From contig NZ_JPMX01000028.1 of NCBI RefSeq assembly GCF_000761485.1, forward strand, positions 17,190-81,189: 64,000 nucleotides of DNA, given 5' to 3'. The DNA is from Modestobacter caceresii. Lineage in GTDB: Bacteria; Actinomycetota; Actinomycetes; Mycobacteriales; Geodermatophilaceae. The notes below the pieces were generated by a model, which saw nothing but the letters and a program-made list of their open reading frames with translations, did no database searches and was not told where the DNA came from. A program made the position numbers and the translations under genes. Shown here in pieces: positions 16,431 through 28,594 of this stretch (position 1 is its first letter; each line of letters starts with the position of its first letter).

Positions 16431-17341
16431 GCGCGGTGCCGCAGTCCCAGTCGCAGTCGCAGTCGCAGGTCCAGTCCGGCCCGGCGCGGGTGCCCAGCGA
16501 CCGCTGGCGGCTGCAGGTCGTGCACCGCAGTTCCTTCCGCTACGGCGGGCCGGTCCGCTCCTCCTACAACGAGGCCCGGATGACCCCGGAGAACAGCAGC
16601 CGGCAGACCACGCTGCGCTCCCGGGTGGAGATCGAGCCGACCGCCACGGTGCACGCCTACCGCGACTACTGGGGGTCGACGGTCACCGCCTTCGACACCC
16701 ACGGTCCGCACACCGAGCTCGTCGTGCAGGCCACCTCGGAGGTGGAGGCCGGCCCGGAGCCGCACGTCCCGGACCCGGTGGACTGGGCCGACCTGGCCGT
16801 CCCCGACCTGCAGGACCGGTTCGGGGAGATGCTCCGGCCGACACCGCTGACCGCGATGGACGACCCGGTGGTCGCCGAGGTGCGGGCCGTCCTCCGGGAC
16901 GCCGACCCGCGGGAGGCCGGGCACCTGGTCTGCGGCTTCGTGCACGAGCACATGGCGTACCTGACCGGTTCGACCAACGTGAAGACCAACGCGATGCAGG
17001 CGTGGACGCACCGCAAGGGCGTCTGCCAGGACATCTCGCACGTCTCCGTCGGGCTGCTCCGCGCCCTGGGGCTGCCCGCCCGGTACGTCTCCGGGTACCT
17101 GCACCCGGAGCCCGCGGCGGCGATCGGGCAGACGGTCACCGGCGAGAGCCACGCCTGGGTGGAGTGGTGGGACGGCGGGTGGTCCGGCTTCGACCCGACG
17201 AACTCCGTGGAGGTCGGGCCCCGGCACGTGACCCTGGCTCGAGGTCGCGACTACTCCGACGTCCCGCCGCTCAAGGGCATCTTCTCCGGCCCCCGGAGCG
17301 AGGGCTCGAGCGTGACCGTGGAGGTCACCCGCCTCGCCTGA
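16427..17341 (+). CDS. Transglutaminase-like cysteine peptidase family protein
   Basis: 304 residues. The catalytic triad is visible as Cys in HRKGVCQDISH, His in GESHAWVEWW and Asp in GFDPTNS. An N-terminal bacterial transglutaminase-associated region (LQVVHRSSFRYGGPVRSSYNEAR) precedes it. The first residues contain a short QSQSQSQSQ run from a tandem CAGTCG repeat. No signal peptide. The GTG start overlaps the alpha-E stop (GTGA). In this family the enzyme may hydrolyse or form an amide bond; with the ATP-grasp partner a make-and-break cycle on a peptide tag is an attractive but unproven idea. Confidence 0.9.
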   Translation: MSAVPQSQSQSQSQVQSGPARVPSDRWRLQVVHRSSFRYGGPVRSSYNEARMTPENSSRQTTLRSRVEIEPTATVHAYRDYWGSTVTAFDTHGPHTELVVQATSEVEAGPEPHVPDPVDWADLAVPDLQDRFGEMLRPTPLTAMDDPVVAEVRAVLRDADPREAGHLVCGFVHEHMAYLTGSTNVKTNAMQAWTHRKGVCQDISHVSVGLLRALGLPARYVSGYLHPEPAAAIGQTVTGESHAWVEWWDGGWSGFDPTNSVEVGPRHVTLARGRDYSDVPPLKGIFSGPRSEGSSVTVEVTRLA

Positions 17342-17410
17342 GCGGGCGGCGATGAGTTCTGCGGTCGGGGGCGGTCCCTCCTGACAGCGACCACGTCAGA
17401 GGAGGCTCCC

Positions 17411-18055
17411 GTGCAACAGCTGCTCAGGGTCCACAACGTCATGCTCTCCAGCGACGGTTTCGGTGCGGGGGAGGGTCAGAGCCTGGAGCGGCCGTTCGGC
17501 CACGCCGACCCGGCGGTGCTGGGCGCCTGGGCGTTCGCCACCGCGAGCTGGCCCAACCGCACCGAGCCCGGCGGCACCCGCGGCCTGGACGACCACTTCA
17601 TGCGTGAGTTCGGGCGCAACATCGGCGCCGAGATCATGGGCCGGAACAAGTTCGGGCCCCAGCGCGGACCGTGGCGCGACCACGAGTGGCAGGGCTGGTG
17701 GGGGGACGAGCCCCCGTTCCACACGCCGGTGTTCGTGCTGACCCACCACGAGCGGCCCTCGTTCTCGCTGTCGGACACGACGTTCCACTTCGTCAGCGGT
17801 GCACCGGCCACGGTCCTCGAGCAGGCGAAGGAGGCGGCCGACGGTCGCGACGTCCGGCTCGGCGGGGGAGCCGCCACCATCCGGCAGTTCCTGGACGCCG
17901 ACCTGGTCGACACCGTGCACGTGGCAGTGGCACCGGTCGAGCTCGGCGCCGGGTCGCGGCTGTGGACGTCGCCCGATGAGCTGCTCGACCGGTTCCACCA
18001 CGAGGTCGTCCCCAGCCCGAGCGGGGTGACCCACCACCTGTTCTGGCGGCGCTGA
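17411..18055 (+). CDS. Dihydrofolate reductase/RibD C-terminal domain family protein
   Basis: 214 residues from a GTG with GAGGAGG upstream. Motifs of the RibD_C/DHFR fold: VHNVMLSSDGF at the start, IMGRNKFGP, and GADGRDVRLGGG-like nucleotide-binding stretch (DVRLGGGAATIRQFLDADL). Such stand-alone proteins are NADPH-dependent reductases of uncertain substrate. Monocistronic, 69 bp after the transglutaminase gene. Nothing in the neighbourhood suggests riboflavin synthesis. Confidence 0.8.
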   Translation: MQQLLRVHNVMLSSDGFGAGEGQSLERPFGHADPAVLGAWAFATASWPNRTEPGGTRGLDDHFMREFGRNIGAEIMGRNKFGPQRGPWRDHEWQGWWGDEPPFHTPVFVLTHHERPSFSLSDTTFHFVSGAPATVLEQAKEAADGRDVRLGGGAATIRQFLDADLVDTVHVAVAPVELGAGSRLWTSPDELLDRFHHEVVPSPSGVTHHLFWRR

Positions 18056-18115
18056 GGACCCGACGAGCGCGGGCTGGCGGGAGCGGGCCCGACGGACCTG
18101 GGATGCTGGGCGGTG

Positions 18116-19933
<1,818 letters not shown>

Positions 19934-19938
19934 GCAGT

Positions 19939-20013
19939 GATCGGCGCGCTGCTCGAGTCGCCGGGTCCGGCTGCGCCCAGGAGGATGGGGCGCAACGTTC
20001 GAACGCGCCGATC
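19939..20013. repeat. Long-range inverted repeat between the ABC-F gene and the Mrp operon
   Basis: GATCGGCGCG at 19939-19948 and its complement at 20004-20013 flank 55 bp that also hold the palindrome CGTTCGAACG (19994-20003). It may fold as a stem in the transcript or be a regulator site for the downstream antiporter operon. Low certainty. Confidence 0.35.
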
Positions 20014-20064
20014 GGGGGTGCGTGTCTCCGCCCGCCCGCCCGATGACCACCGAAAGGGACCCTT

Positions 20065-22953
20065 TTGGGCCTGCTGCTCCTGCTCCACCTCGTCGCCGCG
20101 CTGGCAGCTCCGCTGCTCGTGCGGTGGTGGGGCCGGCAGGCGTTCCTGGCGCTCGCCCTGGTGCCGGGTGCCGCCTTCGGCTGGGTGCTCACCCGGCTGG
20201 GCACCGTCGTCGGTGGGGGAGAGGTCCGCGAGACGCTCTCCTGGATCCCGGCGCTGGACCTGCAGATCGCCCTGCGGCTGGACGCGCTGGCGCTGACCTT
20301 CGCTGCGCTGGTCACCGGCGTCGGTGCGCTGGTGCTGGTCTACTGCGCGCGCTACTTCGAGCCCGACGACGAGGGGGTCGGCCGGTTCGCAGGCGTCATG
20401 ACCGCCTTCGCCGGGTCGATGCTCGGCCTGGTGCTGGCCGACGACGTGCTGGTGCTCTACGTCTTCTGGGAGCTCACCACCGTCTTCTCGTTCCTGCTGA
20501 TCGGCGGCTCGGGGGCCAAGCTCGCCGGGCGGCGGGCAGCCAGCCAGGCGCTGCTGCTCACCACCGCCGGCGGGCTGGCGATGCTGGTCGGGCTGCTGAT
20601 GATCTCCGCGGCCAGCGGCAGCCGGCTGCTGTCGGAGATCGTCGCCGACCCGGGCAGCGGCCCGGTGATGGTGGCCGGCACGATGCTCGTCCTGGCCGGC
20701 GCGGTCACCAAGTCGGCGATGGTGCCCTTCCACTTCTGGCTGCCGGCGGCGATGGAGGCCCCGACCCCGGTCAGCGCCTACCTGCACGCCGCGGCGATGG
20801 TGAAGGCCGGCATCTACCTGGTCGCCCGGCTGGCCCCCGGCCTGGCCGACGTCCCCGGCTGGCGACCGGTCGTGCTGGGGCTCGGCGTGGCCACCATGCT
20901 GATCGGCGGCTGGCGCTCGCTGCGGCAGAACGACCTGAAGCTGCTGCTGGCCTTCAGCACCGTCAGCCAGCTGGGCTTCCTGATCACCATGGTCGGCGCC
21001 GGCAGCCAGGAGCTGGCCGCGGCCGGCCTGGCGATGACAATCGCGCACGCGCTGAGCAAGTCGACGCTGTTCCTCTCCGTCGGCGTGATCGACCACGCGA
21101 CCGGGGTCCGCGACCTGCGCCTGCTCTCCGGCCTCGGACGGCGGATGCCCGCCCTCGCCGTCATCTCCACGCTGGCCGCCGCCAGCCTCGTCGGGCTGCC
21201 GCCGTTCCTGGGCTTCGTGGGCAAGGAGGCGGCGTTCACCGCGCTGTGGGACGGCGGCCTGCCCGACCGGGTCAGCGCCGTCGTCGTCCTGGTGGGCCTG
21301 GTGCTGGGGTCGGTGTTCACCGCCGCGTACTGCGCCCGGTACCTGTGGGGGGCGTTCGCGCGGAAGCCGGATCTGCCGGACTCCGCCCCGGAGGAGCTGG
21401 AGCACCACCCCGGCCCGCTGTTCCTCGCGGCGCCGGCCGTCCTCGCGCTCGCCGGCCTCGCCGCCGGCCCGGCCAGCCCGTTGCTGGACCACCTGGTGGT
21501 CGTGTACGCCGAGACCCTGCCGTTGATCGCCCCGGAGGCCGAGCACCTGGCGCTCTGGCACGGCCTGCAGCCGGCCCTCGCGCTGTCGGCGGTCACCCTG
21601 CTCGGTGGCGCCGCGCTGTTCGCCCTCCGGTCACCGTTCCACCGGCTGCAGCGCCGGCTCGCCGTGGGAGCCTCCGCCGACGAGGGCTACTGGAACGTCC
21701 TGCAGGGCCTGGACCGGATCGCCGTCCTGGTGACCGGGACGACGCAGCGCGGGTCGCTGCCGGCCTACCTGGGCACCATCCTCGTCGTCGTCCTGGCGCT
21801 GCCGGGCTCGATCCTGCTCTTCCGGGCGCCCTGGCCGCAGGAGTGGCGCGCCTGGGACACGCCCCTGCAGGCGCTGGTCGGTGCGGTGGTGGTGATCGCC
21901 GCAGTCGTCGCGGTGCCGATCCGGCAGCGGCTGTCCGCGGTGCTGGTGGTGGGCGTGACCGGCTACGGCCTGGCCCTGCTCTTCGTCCTGCACGGTGCCC
22001 CGGACCTGGCACTGACCCAGTTCCTGGTCGAGACGCTGAGCCTGGTGGTCTTCGTGCTCGTGCTCCGCCGGCTCCCCGAGGACATCAGCGAGCGACACCG
22101 CCCCGCCGAGCGCACCGGCCGGGCCCTGCTGGCGGTCTGTGTCGGTGTGCTGATGGCCGGTGTCGGCGCCGCGGCGCTGAGCGCGCGCACGGCCACCCCG
22201 GTCTCCACCGACATCCCGGAGCTCGCACTGGAGGAGGGGCACGGGGAGAACGTCGTCAACGTCATCCTGGTCGACATCCGCGCCTGGGACACCCTCGGCG
22301 AGCTCTCGGTGCTGGTCGTGGCGGCCACCGGCGTGGCCAGCCTGGTCTTCCTCCGCAGCCGGACCGGCGCGGTCGACCGGCCGGGGGACGAGCACACGAC
22401 CGGCGACGACCCGACCGCGGCCCGGCGGGCGCCGAAGAGCCGCTGGCTCTCGGCGTCCTCCACCCTCGCGCCCCAGCGACGTTCGGTGGTGCTCGAGGTG
22501 GCCACCCGCTTCCTGTTCCACCCGATCGTGGTGTTCTCGCTCTTCCTGCTGTTCTCCGGGCACAACCAGCCCGGCGGCGGGTTCGCCGGGGGACTGGTGG
22601 CCGGGCTGGCCCTGGTGCTCCGCTACCTGGCCGGTGGGCGCTACGAGCTCGGCGAGGCGGCCCGCGTGTCGCCGGGCCTGCTGCTCGGCGGCGGTCTGCT
22701 GGTGGCCGGCGGCACCGGGCTGGCCGGCCTGCTGCTGGGTGACGCGGTGCTGGAGTCCGCCTACCTGGAGACCGACGTGGCGGTGCTCGGCCACGTGAGC
22801 CTGCCCACCGCGCTGTTCTTCGACATCGGCGTCTACCTCATCGTCGTCGGCCTGGTCCTGGACGTGCTGCGCAGCCTGGGCGCCGAGCAGGACCGGCAGG
22901 AGGACGAGCAGGACCCGAGCGAGACCGCTCCTGAGGAGGTGATCGCCCGATGA
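20065..22953 (+). CDS. mrpA: Mrp-type Na+/H+ antiporter subunit A fused to subunit B
   Basis: 962 residues from a TTG start preceded by GAAAGGGA; the only nearby ATG (20043) is in another frame. Residues about 1-780 form the NuoL-like MrpA with many membrane helices (WELTTVFSFLLIGG, MVPFHFWLPAAMEAPTPVSAYLHAA is the proton-channel helix region). From about 808 the MrpB/MnhB domain follows (LFHPIVVFSLFLLFSGHNQPGGGF). No separate mrpB exists in the operon, so the fusion supplies both subunits. The complex exports Na+ in exchange for protons at the membrane and supports pH and salt tolerance. First gene of six overlapping ones. Confidence 0.95.
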   Translation: MGLLLLLHLVAALAAPLLVRWWGRQAFLALALVPGAAFGWVLTRLGTVVGGGEVRETLSWIPALDLQIALRLDALALTFAALVTGVGALVLVYCARYFEPDDEGVGRFAGVMTAFAGSMLGLVLADDVLVLYVFWELTTVFSFLLIGGSGAKLAGRRAASQALLLTTAGGLAMLVGLLMISAASGSRLLSEIVADPGSGPVMVAGTMLVLAGAVTKSAMVPFHFWLPAAMEAPTPVSAYLHAAAMVKAGIYLVARLAPGLADVPGWRPVVLGLGVATMLIGGWRSLRQNDLKLLLAFSTVSQLGFLITMVGAGSQELAAAGLAMTIAHALSKSTLFLSVGVIDHATGVRDLRLLSGLGRRMPALAVISTLAAASLVGLPPFLGFVGKEAAFTALWDGGLPDRVSAVVVLVGLVLGSVFTAAYCARYLWGAFARKPDLPDSAPEELEHHPGPLFLAAPAVLALAGLAAGPASPLLDHLVVVYAETLPLIAPEAEHLALWHGLQPALALSAVTLLGGAALFALRSPFHRLQRRLAVGASADEGYWNVLQGLDRIAVLVTGTTQRGSLPAYLGTILVVVLALPGSILLFRAPWPQEWRAWDTPLQALVGAVVVIAAVVAVPIRQRLSAVLVVGVTGYGLALLFVLHGAPDLALTQFLVETLSLVVFVLVLRRLPEDISERHRPAERTGRALLAVCVGVLMAGVGAAALSARTATPVSTDIPELALEEGHGENVVNVILVDIRAWDTLGELSVLVVAATGVASLVFLRSRTGAVDRPGDEHTTGDDPTAARRAPKSRWLSASSTLAPQRRSVVLEVATRFLFHPIVVFSLFLLFSGHNQPGGGFAGGLVAGLALVLRYLAGGRYELGEAARVSPGLLLGGGLLVAGGTGLAGLLLGDAVLESAYLETDVAVLGHVSLPTALFFDIGVYLIVVGLVLDVLRSLGAEQDRQEDEQDPSETAPEEVIAR

Positions 22954-23492
22954 CGCCCACCATCGTGCTCCCGGTCGTGATCGGTGGCCTCTACGCGGCA
23001 GGCGTCTACCTGCTGCTGGACCGCAGCCTGACCCGGGTGATCCTGGGCTTCATCCTGCTCGGCAACGCGACGAACCTGCTGCTGCTGTCCGCCAGCGGCC
23101 CGGCCGGGCTGTCCCCGATCTTCGGGTACGCCGAGGCCGAGGAGATGAGCGACCCGCTGCCGCAGGCCCTGGTGCTCACCGCGATCGTGATCACCTTCGG
23201 GGTCACCGCGTTCCTGCTGGCGATGGTGCACCGGTCCTGGCGACTGGTCCGGCAGGAGGTCATCGAGATCGACGAGGAGGACCGGCGGGTCGCTGCCCGG
23301 AAGGGCACGGACGCCGACGACATGGACCCCGACGACATCGAGCCCGGCCGGCTCGCGCCGCAGGACCGTCCGGCCGGGAAGGGGAACACCCTGCACTCCG
23401 ACGTCGACGTCGAGGAGCAGCTGGCGCACCGGTACGGCGAGTTCGCCTCCGACGACGTCACGCTCCCACCGACCCGGCGGGGCGAGCAGTGA
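22950..23492 (+). CDS. mrpC: Mrp antiporter subunit C (NuoK-like)
   Basis: 180 residues; ATG overlaps the mrpA stop (ATGA). Three membrane helices in the first 95 residues, including VILGFILLGNATNLLLL and PLPQALVLTAIVITFGVTAF, the NuoK/MnhC core. The last 75 residues form a charged cytosolic tail not found in minimal MrpC (about 110-120 residues), rich in Asp and Glu. Confidence 0.93.
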   Translation: MTPTIVLPVVIGGLYAAGVYLLLDRSLTRVILGFILLGNATNLLLLSASGPAGLSPIFGYAEAEEMSDPLPQALVLTAIVITFGVTAFLLAMVHRSWRLVRQEVIEIDEEDRRVAARKGTDADDMDPDDIEPGRLAPQDRPAGKGNTLHSDVDVEEQLAHRYGEFASDDVTLPPTRRGEQ

Positions 23493-25243
23493 TCGGCGCT
23501 CTCGCACCCTTGCCGGTGCTGCTGCCGTTGCTCGGGGCGGCCGCAGCACTGCTGGTCGGTCGTCACCCGCGGGTGCAGCGGGCGGTCAGCATCGCGGTGC
23601 TGGCGGGGGTGGTCGGGGTGTCGGTCGCCCTGCTGCTCATCGCCGACGCCGAGGGTGCGGCTGCGGTCGCCGTGGGTGACTGGCCGGTCCCGGTGGCGAT
23701 CATGCTCGTGGTCGACCGGCTCTCCGCGCTGATGCTGGTGGTGGCCAGCACGGTCGGGCTGGGCGTCCTCGTGTTCGCCGTGGGCCAGGGCACGGCCGAC
23801 GGCGACGAGGAGACGCCGCTGTCGATCTTCCACCCGACGTTCCTGGTCCTGATGGCCGGTGTGAGCTACGCCTTCCTGGCCGGGGACCTGTTCAACCTCT
23901 ACGTCGGTTTCGAGGTCCTGCTGACCTCCAGCTACGTGCTCCTCACCCTGGGCGGCTCGGCGCCGCGGATCCGGGCCGGCATCACCTACGTCGTGGTGAG
24001 CCTGCTCAGTTCGTTGCTCTTCCTCGCCTCGATCGCCCTGATCTACGCGGCGACCGGCACGGTCAACCTGGCCCAGCTGGCCATCCGGCTCCCGGAGCTG
24101 CCCGACGGGACCCAGCTGATGCTGCAGGCGATGCTGCTGATCGCCTTCGGCATCAAGGCGGCGGTGTTCCCGCTGTCGGCGTGGTTGCCCGACAGCTACC
24201 CGACCGCCCCGGCCCCGGTGACCGCCGTGTTCGCCGGCCTGCTCACGAAGGTCGGCGTCTACGCGATCATCCGCACCCAGACGCTGCTGTTCCCCGGCGG
24301 TGCGCTCGACGACGTGCTCATGTGGGCCGCCCTGGCCACCATGCTGGTCGGCATCCTCGGCGCGGTCGCGCAGAGCGACGTCCGGCGCATCCTGTCCTTC
24401 ACCCTGGTCAGCCACATCGGCTACATGGTCTTCGGGATCGCGCTGGCGACCACGGCCGGCCTGGCCGGCGCGATCTTCTACGTCGTCCACCACATCGCCA
24501 TCCAGACGACCCTCTTCCTGGTCGCCGGGCTCATCGAGCGGCGGGGCGGCACGACGTCGACGGCGCGCCTCGGCGGGCTCGCCACCGCGTCCCCCGTGCT
24601 GGCGGTGCTCTTCTTCGTGCCGGCGATGAACCTGGCCGGCATCCCCCCGTTCTCCGGCTTCATCGGCAAGGTCGGCCTGCTGGACGCGGGGATCGCCGTC
24701 GGTGGCTGGCAGGTGTACGTGCTGGTGGGGGGTGCGGTGGTGACCAGCCTGCTCACCCTGCTGGCCATGTCGCGGGTCTGGACCCGGGCGTTCTGGCGGC
24801 CGCCGACCCAGGCTGCGTCCGCCGACACGGCAGCCGCCGCGGCGCGCGACGCCGGACCGGACGACGGCGCCGAGGACGACCCGGCGGGGGGCGAGGAGCC
24901 GGCCGAGGAGCCCCTGCCCGAGGGGCTGGCCGGCGGGGCGACCTCGACCACCACCGCCCGCCGGACCGGACGCCGGGGAGCCTGGCAGCGGCACGTCGCG
25001 GTGGCGACGGCGGCGCCCGCCGGCGGCGAGGGACAGCCGACTGGCGGGGCGAACGGCTCCCGGCCGTCGACGCGCCCGTTGCCGGCGGTGATGATGGCGG
25101 CGACCACCACGATGGTGCTGCTGACCGTCGGCCTCACGGTGATCGCCGGGCCGTTGTACGGGATGACCACGCGGTCCGCCGGTGACCTGCGGGAGCGGAC
25201 GCCCTACATCGAGGCCGTCTACGGCGCGGAGGTGGGCGGGTGA
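23489..25243 (+). CDS. mrpD: Mrp antiporter subunit D (NuoN-like)
   Basis: 584 residues, GTG start overlapping the mrpC stop. NuoN/MnhD pattern with about 14 helices, VFPLSAWLPDSYPTAPAPVTAVFA-type channel region shown here as SAWLPDSYPTAPAPVTAVF, and HIGYMVFGIAL. Unusually, about 95 residues (roughly 437-532) rich in Ala, Asp, Glu, Gly and Thr are inserted before the last helix (VMMAATTTMVLLTVGLTVI). The insertion raises the length above the usual 490-510. It should lie outside the membrane. Confidence 0.94.
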   Translation: MIGALAPLPVLLPLLGAAAALLVGRHPRVQRAVSIAVLAGVVGVSVALLLIADAEGAAAVAVGDWPVPVAIMLVVDRLSALMLVVASTVGLGVLVFAVGQGTADGDEETPLSIFHPTFLVLMAGVSYAFLAGDLFNLYVGFEVLLTSSYVLLTLGGSAPRIRAGITYVVVSLLSSLLFLASIALIYAATGTVNLAQLAIRLPELPDGTQLMLQAMLLIAFGIKAAVFPLSAWLPDSYPTAPAPVTAVFAGLLTKVGVYAIIRTQTLLFPGGALDDVLMWAALATMLVGILGAVAQSDVRRILSFTLVSHIGYMVFGIALATTAGLAGAIFYVVHHIAIQTTLFLVAGLIERRGGTTSTARLGGLATASPVLAVLFFVPAMNLAGIPPFSGFIGKVGLLDAGIAVGGWQVYVLVGGAVVTSLLTLLAMSRVWTRAFWRPPTQAASADTAAAAARDAGPDDGAEDDPAGGEEPAEEPLPEGLAGGATSTTTARRTGRRGAWQRHVAVATAAPAGGEGQPTGGANGSRPSTRPLPAVMMAATTTMVLLTVGLTVIAGPLYGMTTRSAGDLRERTPYIEAVYGAEVGG

Positions 25244-25833
25244 CCGTCATCGACTCGCCCGTCCGCCGGTTGCGGCTCCGGCTGCCGCTGATCGTCTGGC
25301 TGGTGCTGATCTGGAACCTGCTGTGGGGCACCTGGTCCTGGGCGAACCTCATCACCGGGCTGCTGGTCGCCCTGACGGTGACCGTGGTCCTTCCGCTGCC
25401 CGCGGTCACCGGTGGCGGCCGGCTCCACCCGGTGGCGGCGCTGTACTTCCTCGGGCACTTCCTGGTGAACCTCATCGTCTCCAGTGCGCAGGTCGCCTGG
25501 CAGACGCTGCGGCCCAGCGGGATCCGGCAGAGCGCCGTGCTCCTGGTGCAGCTGCGCACCGACTCGGACCTGCTGCTCAGCGTCATCGCCCAGACCCTCA
25601 CGCTGGTACCCGGCTCGATGGTGATGGACCTGGACCGGCGGCGGATGACCTTGGGGGTGCACGTGCTGGACGTCGGTGACGAGGCCGACGTCGAACGCCA
25701 GCGCGCGGACGTGCTGGCGACCGAGCGGCGGGTGGTGCGCGCCTTCGGGTCCGCGGCGGACATCGCCCGGCTGGACCAGGAACCACCCCGTGGGCACGCC
25801 GCTGCCCCTGCCACCACGGAGCCCACCCGATGA
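25240..25833 (+). CDS. mrpE: Mrp antiporter subunit E
   Basis: 197 residues; the GTG overlaps the mrpD stop. Two or three N-terminal membrane helices (LPLIVWLVLIWNLLWGTWSW) followed by the MnhE cytosolic domain with LTLVPGSMVMDLDRRRMTLGVHVLD. The C-terminal 30 residues are Pro/Ala rich and variable. Confidence 0.93.
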   Translation: MTVIDSPVRRLRLRLPLIVWLVLIWNLLWGTWSWANLITGLLVALTVTVVLPLPAVTGGGRLHPVAALYFLGHFLVNLIVSSAQVAWQTLRPSGIRQSAVLLVQLRTDSDLLLSVIAQTLTLVPGSMVMDLDRRRMTLGVHVLDVGDEADVERQRADVLATERRVVRAFGSAADIARLDQEPPRGHAAAPATTEPTR

Positions 25834-26171
25834 CCCCGGTGGTGGCACTGATCTTCGGGATGCTCGGGCTGGGCGCGGTCCTGGCGATGATCCGACTGGC
25901 GCTGGGGCCCTCCCTGCTGGACCGGGTGGTGGCCACGGACACCATCCTGGTCATCGTCACGGCCGGCCTCGCCGTGCACGCGGCCGTGAACCGGGACCCC
26001 ACCGTCGTCCCGGTGCTGGTGGTCGTCGCCCTGCTGGTCTTCGTCGGTGCCATCTCCGTCGCCCGTTACGTCGGCGGCATGCTGCTGCGCACCGGCGCGG
26101 ACGTCGAGGAGCTGGGGGTCTCACCGGCGGCCGAGCAGGTCCAGGGTCACGAGGGGACGGAGAGACCGTGA
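25830..26171 (+). CDS. mrpF: Mrp antiporter subunit F
   Basis: 113 residues, ATG overlapping the mrpE stop. Three membrane helices with the family pattern RLALGPSLLDRVVATDTI between the first and second. A short acidic tail follows. Small structural subunit of the antiporter. Confidence 0.93.
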   Translation: MTPVVALIFGMLGLGAVLAMIRLALGPSLLDRVVATDTILVIVTAGLAVHAAVNRDPTVVPVLVVVALLVFVGAISVARYVGGMLLRTGADVEELGVSPAAEQVQGHEGTERP

Positions 26172-26659
26172 ACGACGTCGAGTCGCTGGCCGACTGGATC
26201 GCCCTGGCCTGCCTGCTGACGGGGGCGTTCCTCTGCCTCACCGCCGGTGTCGGGCTGCTGCGCTTCCCCGACGTCCTGTCCCGGATGCACGCCGGCACCA
26301 AGCCCCAGGTCATGGGGGTGCTGCTGATCATGGTCGGTGGGGCGATCCGGCTCTCCGGCTGGTCGGCCACCTGGATGCTGCTGCTGGTCGCGGTGTTCCA
26401 GCTGATCACCGCGCCGGTCAACGCGCACATGGTCAGCCGGATCGCCTACCGGCGTGGGCACGTCGGACGGGACAGCCTGTTCGTCGACGAGCTGGGGGTG
26501 GCCCCCCGCGGCGCGGAGGTGACCGCGGGCGAGGAGGGGCGACGCGGCGACCAGCCGGCGGATGCACCGATCGGCGACGAGACGGAACCGCAGGTCGACG
26601 AGGACGACGGAGCCGGCGATCAGGCTGTGGACGAGCCGGCCCGAGAACCGCGCGGCTGA
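26168..26659 (+). CDS. mrpG: Mrp antiporter subunit G
   Basis: 163 residues from a GTG overlapping the mrpF stop. Three helices with GVGLLRFPDVLSRMHAGTK, the MnhG signature, and VFQLITAPVNAHMVSRIAYR. The last 60 residues are strongly acidic (Glu, Asp) and not conserved in the family; together with the mrpC tail and mrpD insertion this gives the complex unusual negatively charged soluble parts. Last gene of the operon, ended by a hairpin. Confidence 0.92.
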   Translation: MNDVESLADWIALACLLTGAFLCLTAGVGLLRFPDVLSRMHAGTKPQVMGVLLIMVGGAIRLSGWSATWMLLLVAVFQLITAPVNAHMVSRIAYRRGHVGRDSLFVDELGVAPRGAEVTAGEEGRRGDQPADAPIGDETEPQVDEDDGAGDQAVDEPAREPRG

Positions 26660-26696
26660 GCCGTCCGGGTGCGGCGTCCTGCCACACCCGGACGGC
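26660..26696. terminator. Bidirectional terminator between mrpG and leuA
   Basis: A perfect 12-bp stem (GCCGTCCGGGTG with its complement) and a 13-nt loop lie between the stop codons of two convergent genes. No T-tract. Confidence 0.75.
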
Positions 26697-26703
26697 GGCG
26701 GTC

Positions 26704-28479
<1,776 letters not shown>

Positions 28480-28507
28480 TCAGCTGGCGCCCGGGGACGC
28501 GCGATCA

Positions 28508-28548
28508 CCGCGGCGAGGGAGCCGACCTAGGAGAGGGCCTCGCCGCGG
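28508..28548 (-). promoter_or_regulatory. leuA attenuator hairpin
   Basis: A perfect 10-bp stem (CCGCGGCGAG with its complement) closes a 21-nt loop that contains the stop codon of the leader peptide. The 5' arm on the transcript starts just after the Leu-Leu-Leu-Ile codons, so a ribosome stalled at leucine would change whether this stem can form. The competing structure was not resolved by eye. Confidence 0.65.
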
Positions 28549-28574
28549 CTGATAAGCAGGAGGCTGCCGCGCAC
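28527..28574 (-). CDS. leuL: leuA leader peptide (MRGSLLLISRGEALS)
   Basis: A 15-residue open frame with GTG start, three consecutive Leu codons (CTC CTG CTT) and an Ile codon, and a TAG stop, placed 90 bp before leuA. It is too short for usual gene calling. A TACGGT box (28581-28586) lies six bases before the GTG, so the transcript may start at the GTG itself, giving a leaderless leader peptide. Leader-peptide attenuation of leuA is known or predicted in other actinobacteria; here the Leu run, position and overlapping hairpin agree with it. Confidence 0.8.
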   Translation of the reverse strand: MRGSLLLISRGEALS

Positions 28575-28594
28575 GGGGCAACCGTAGCAGCGGG

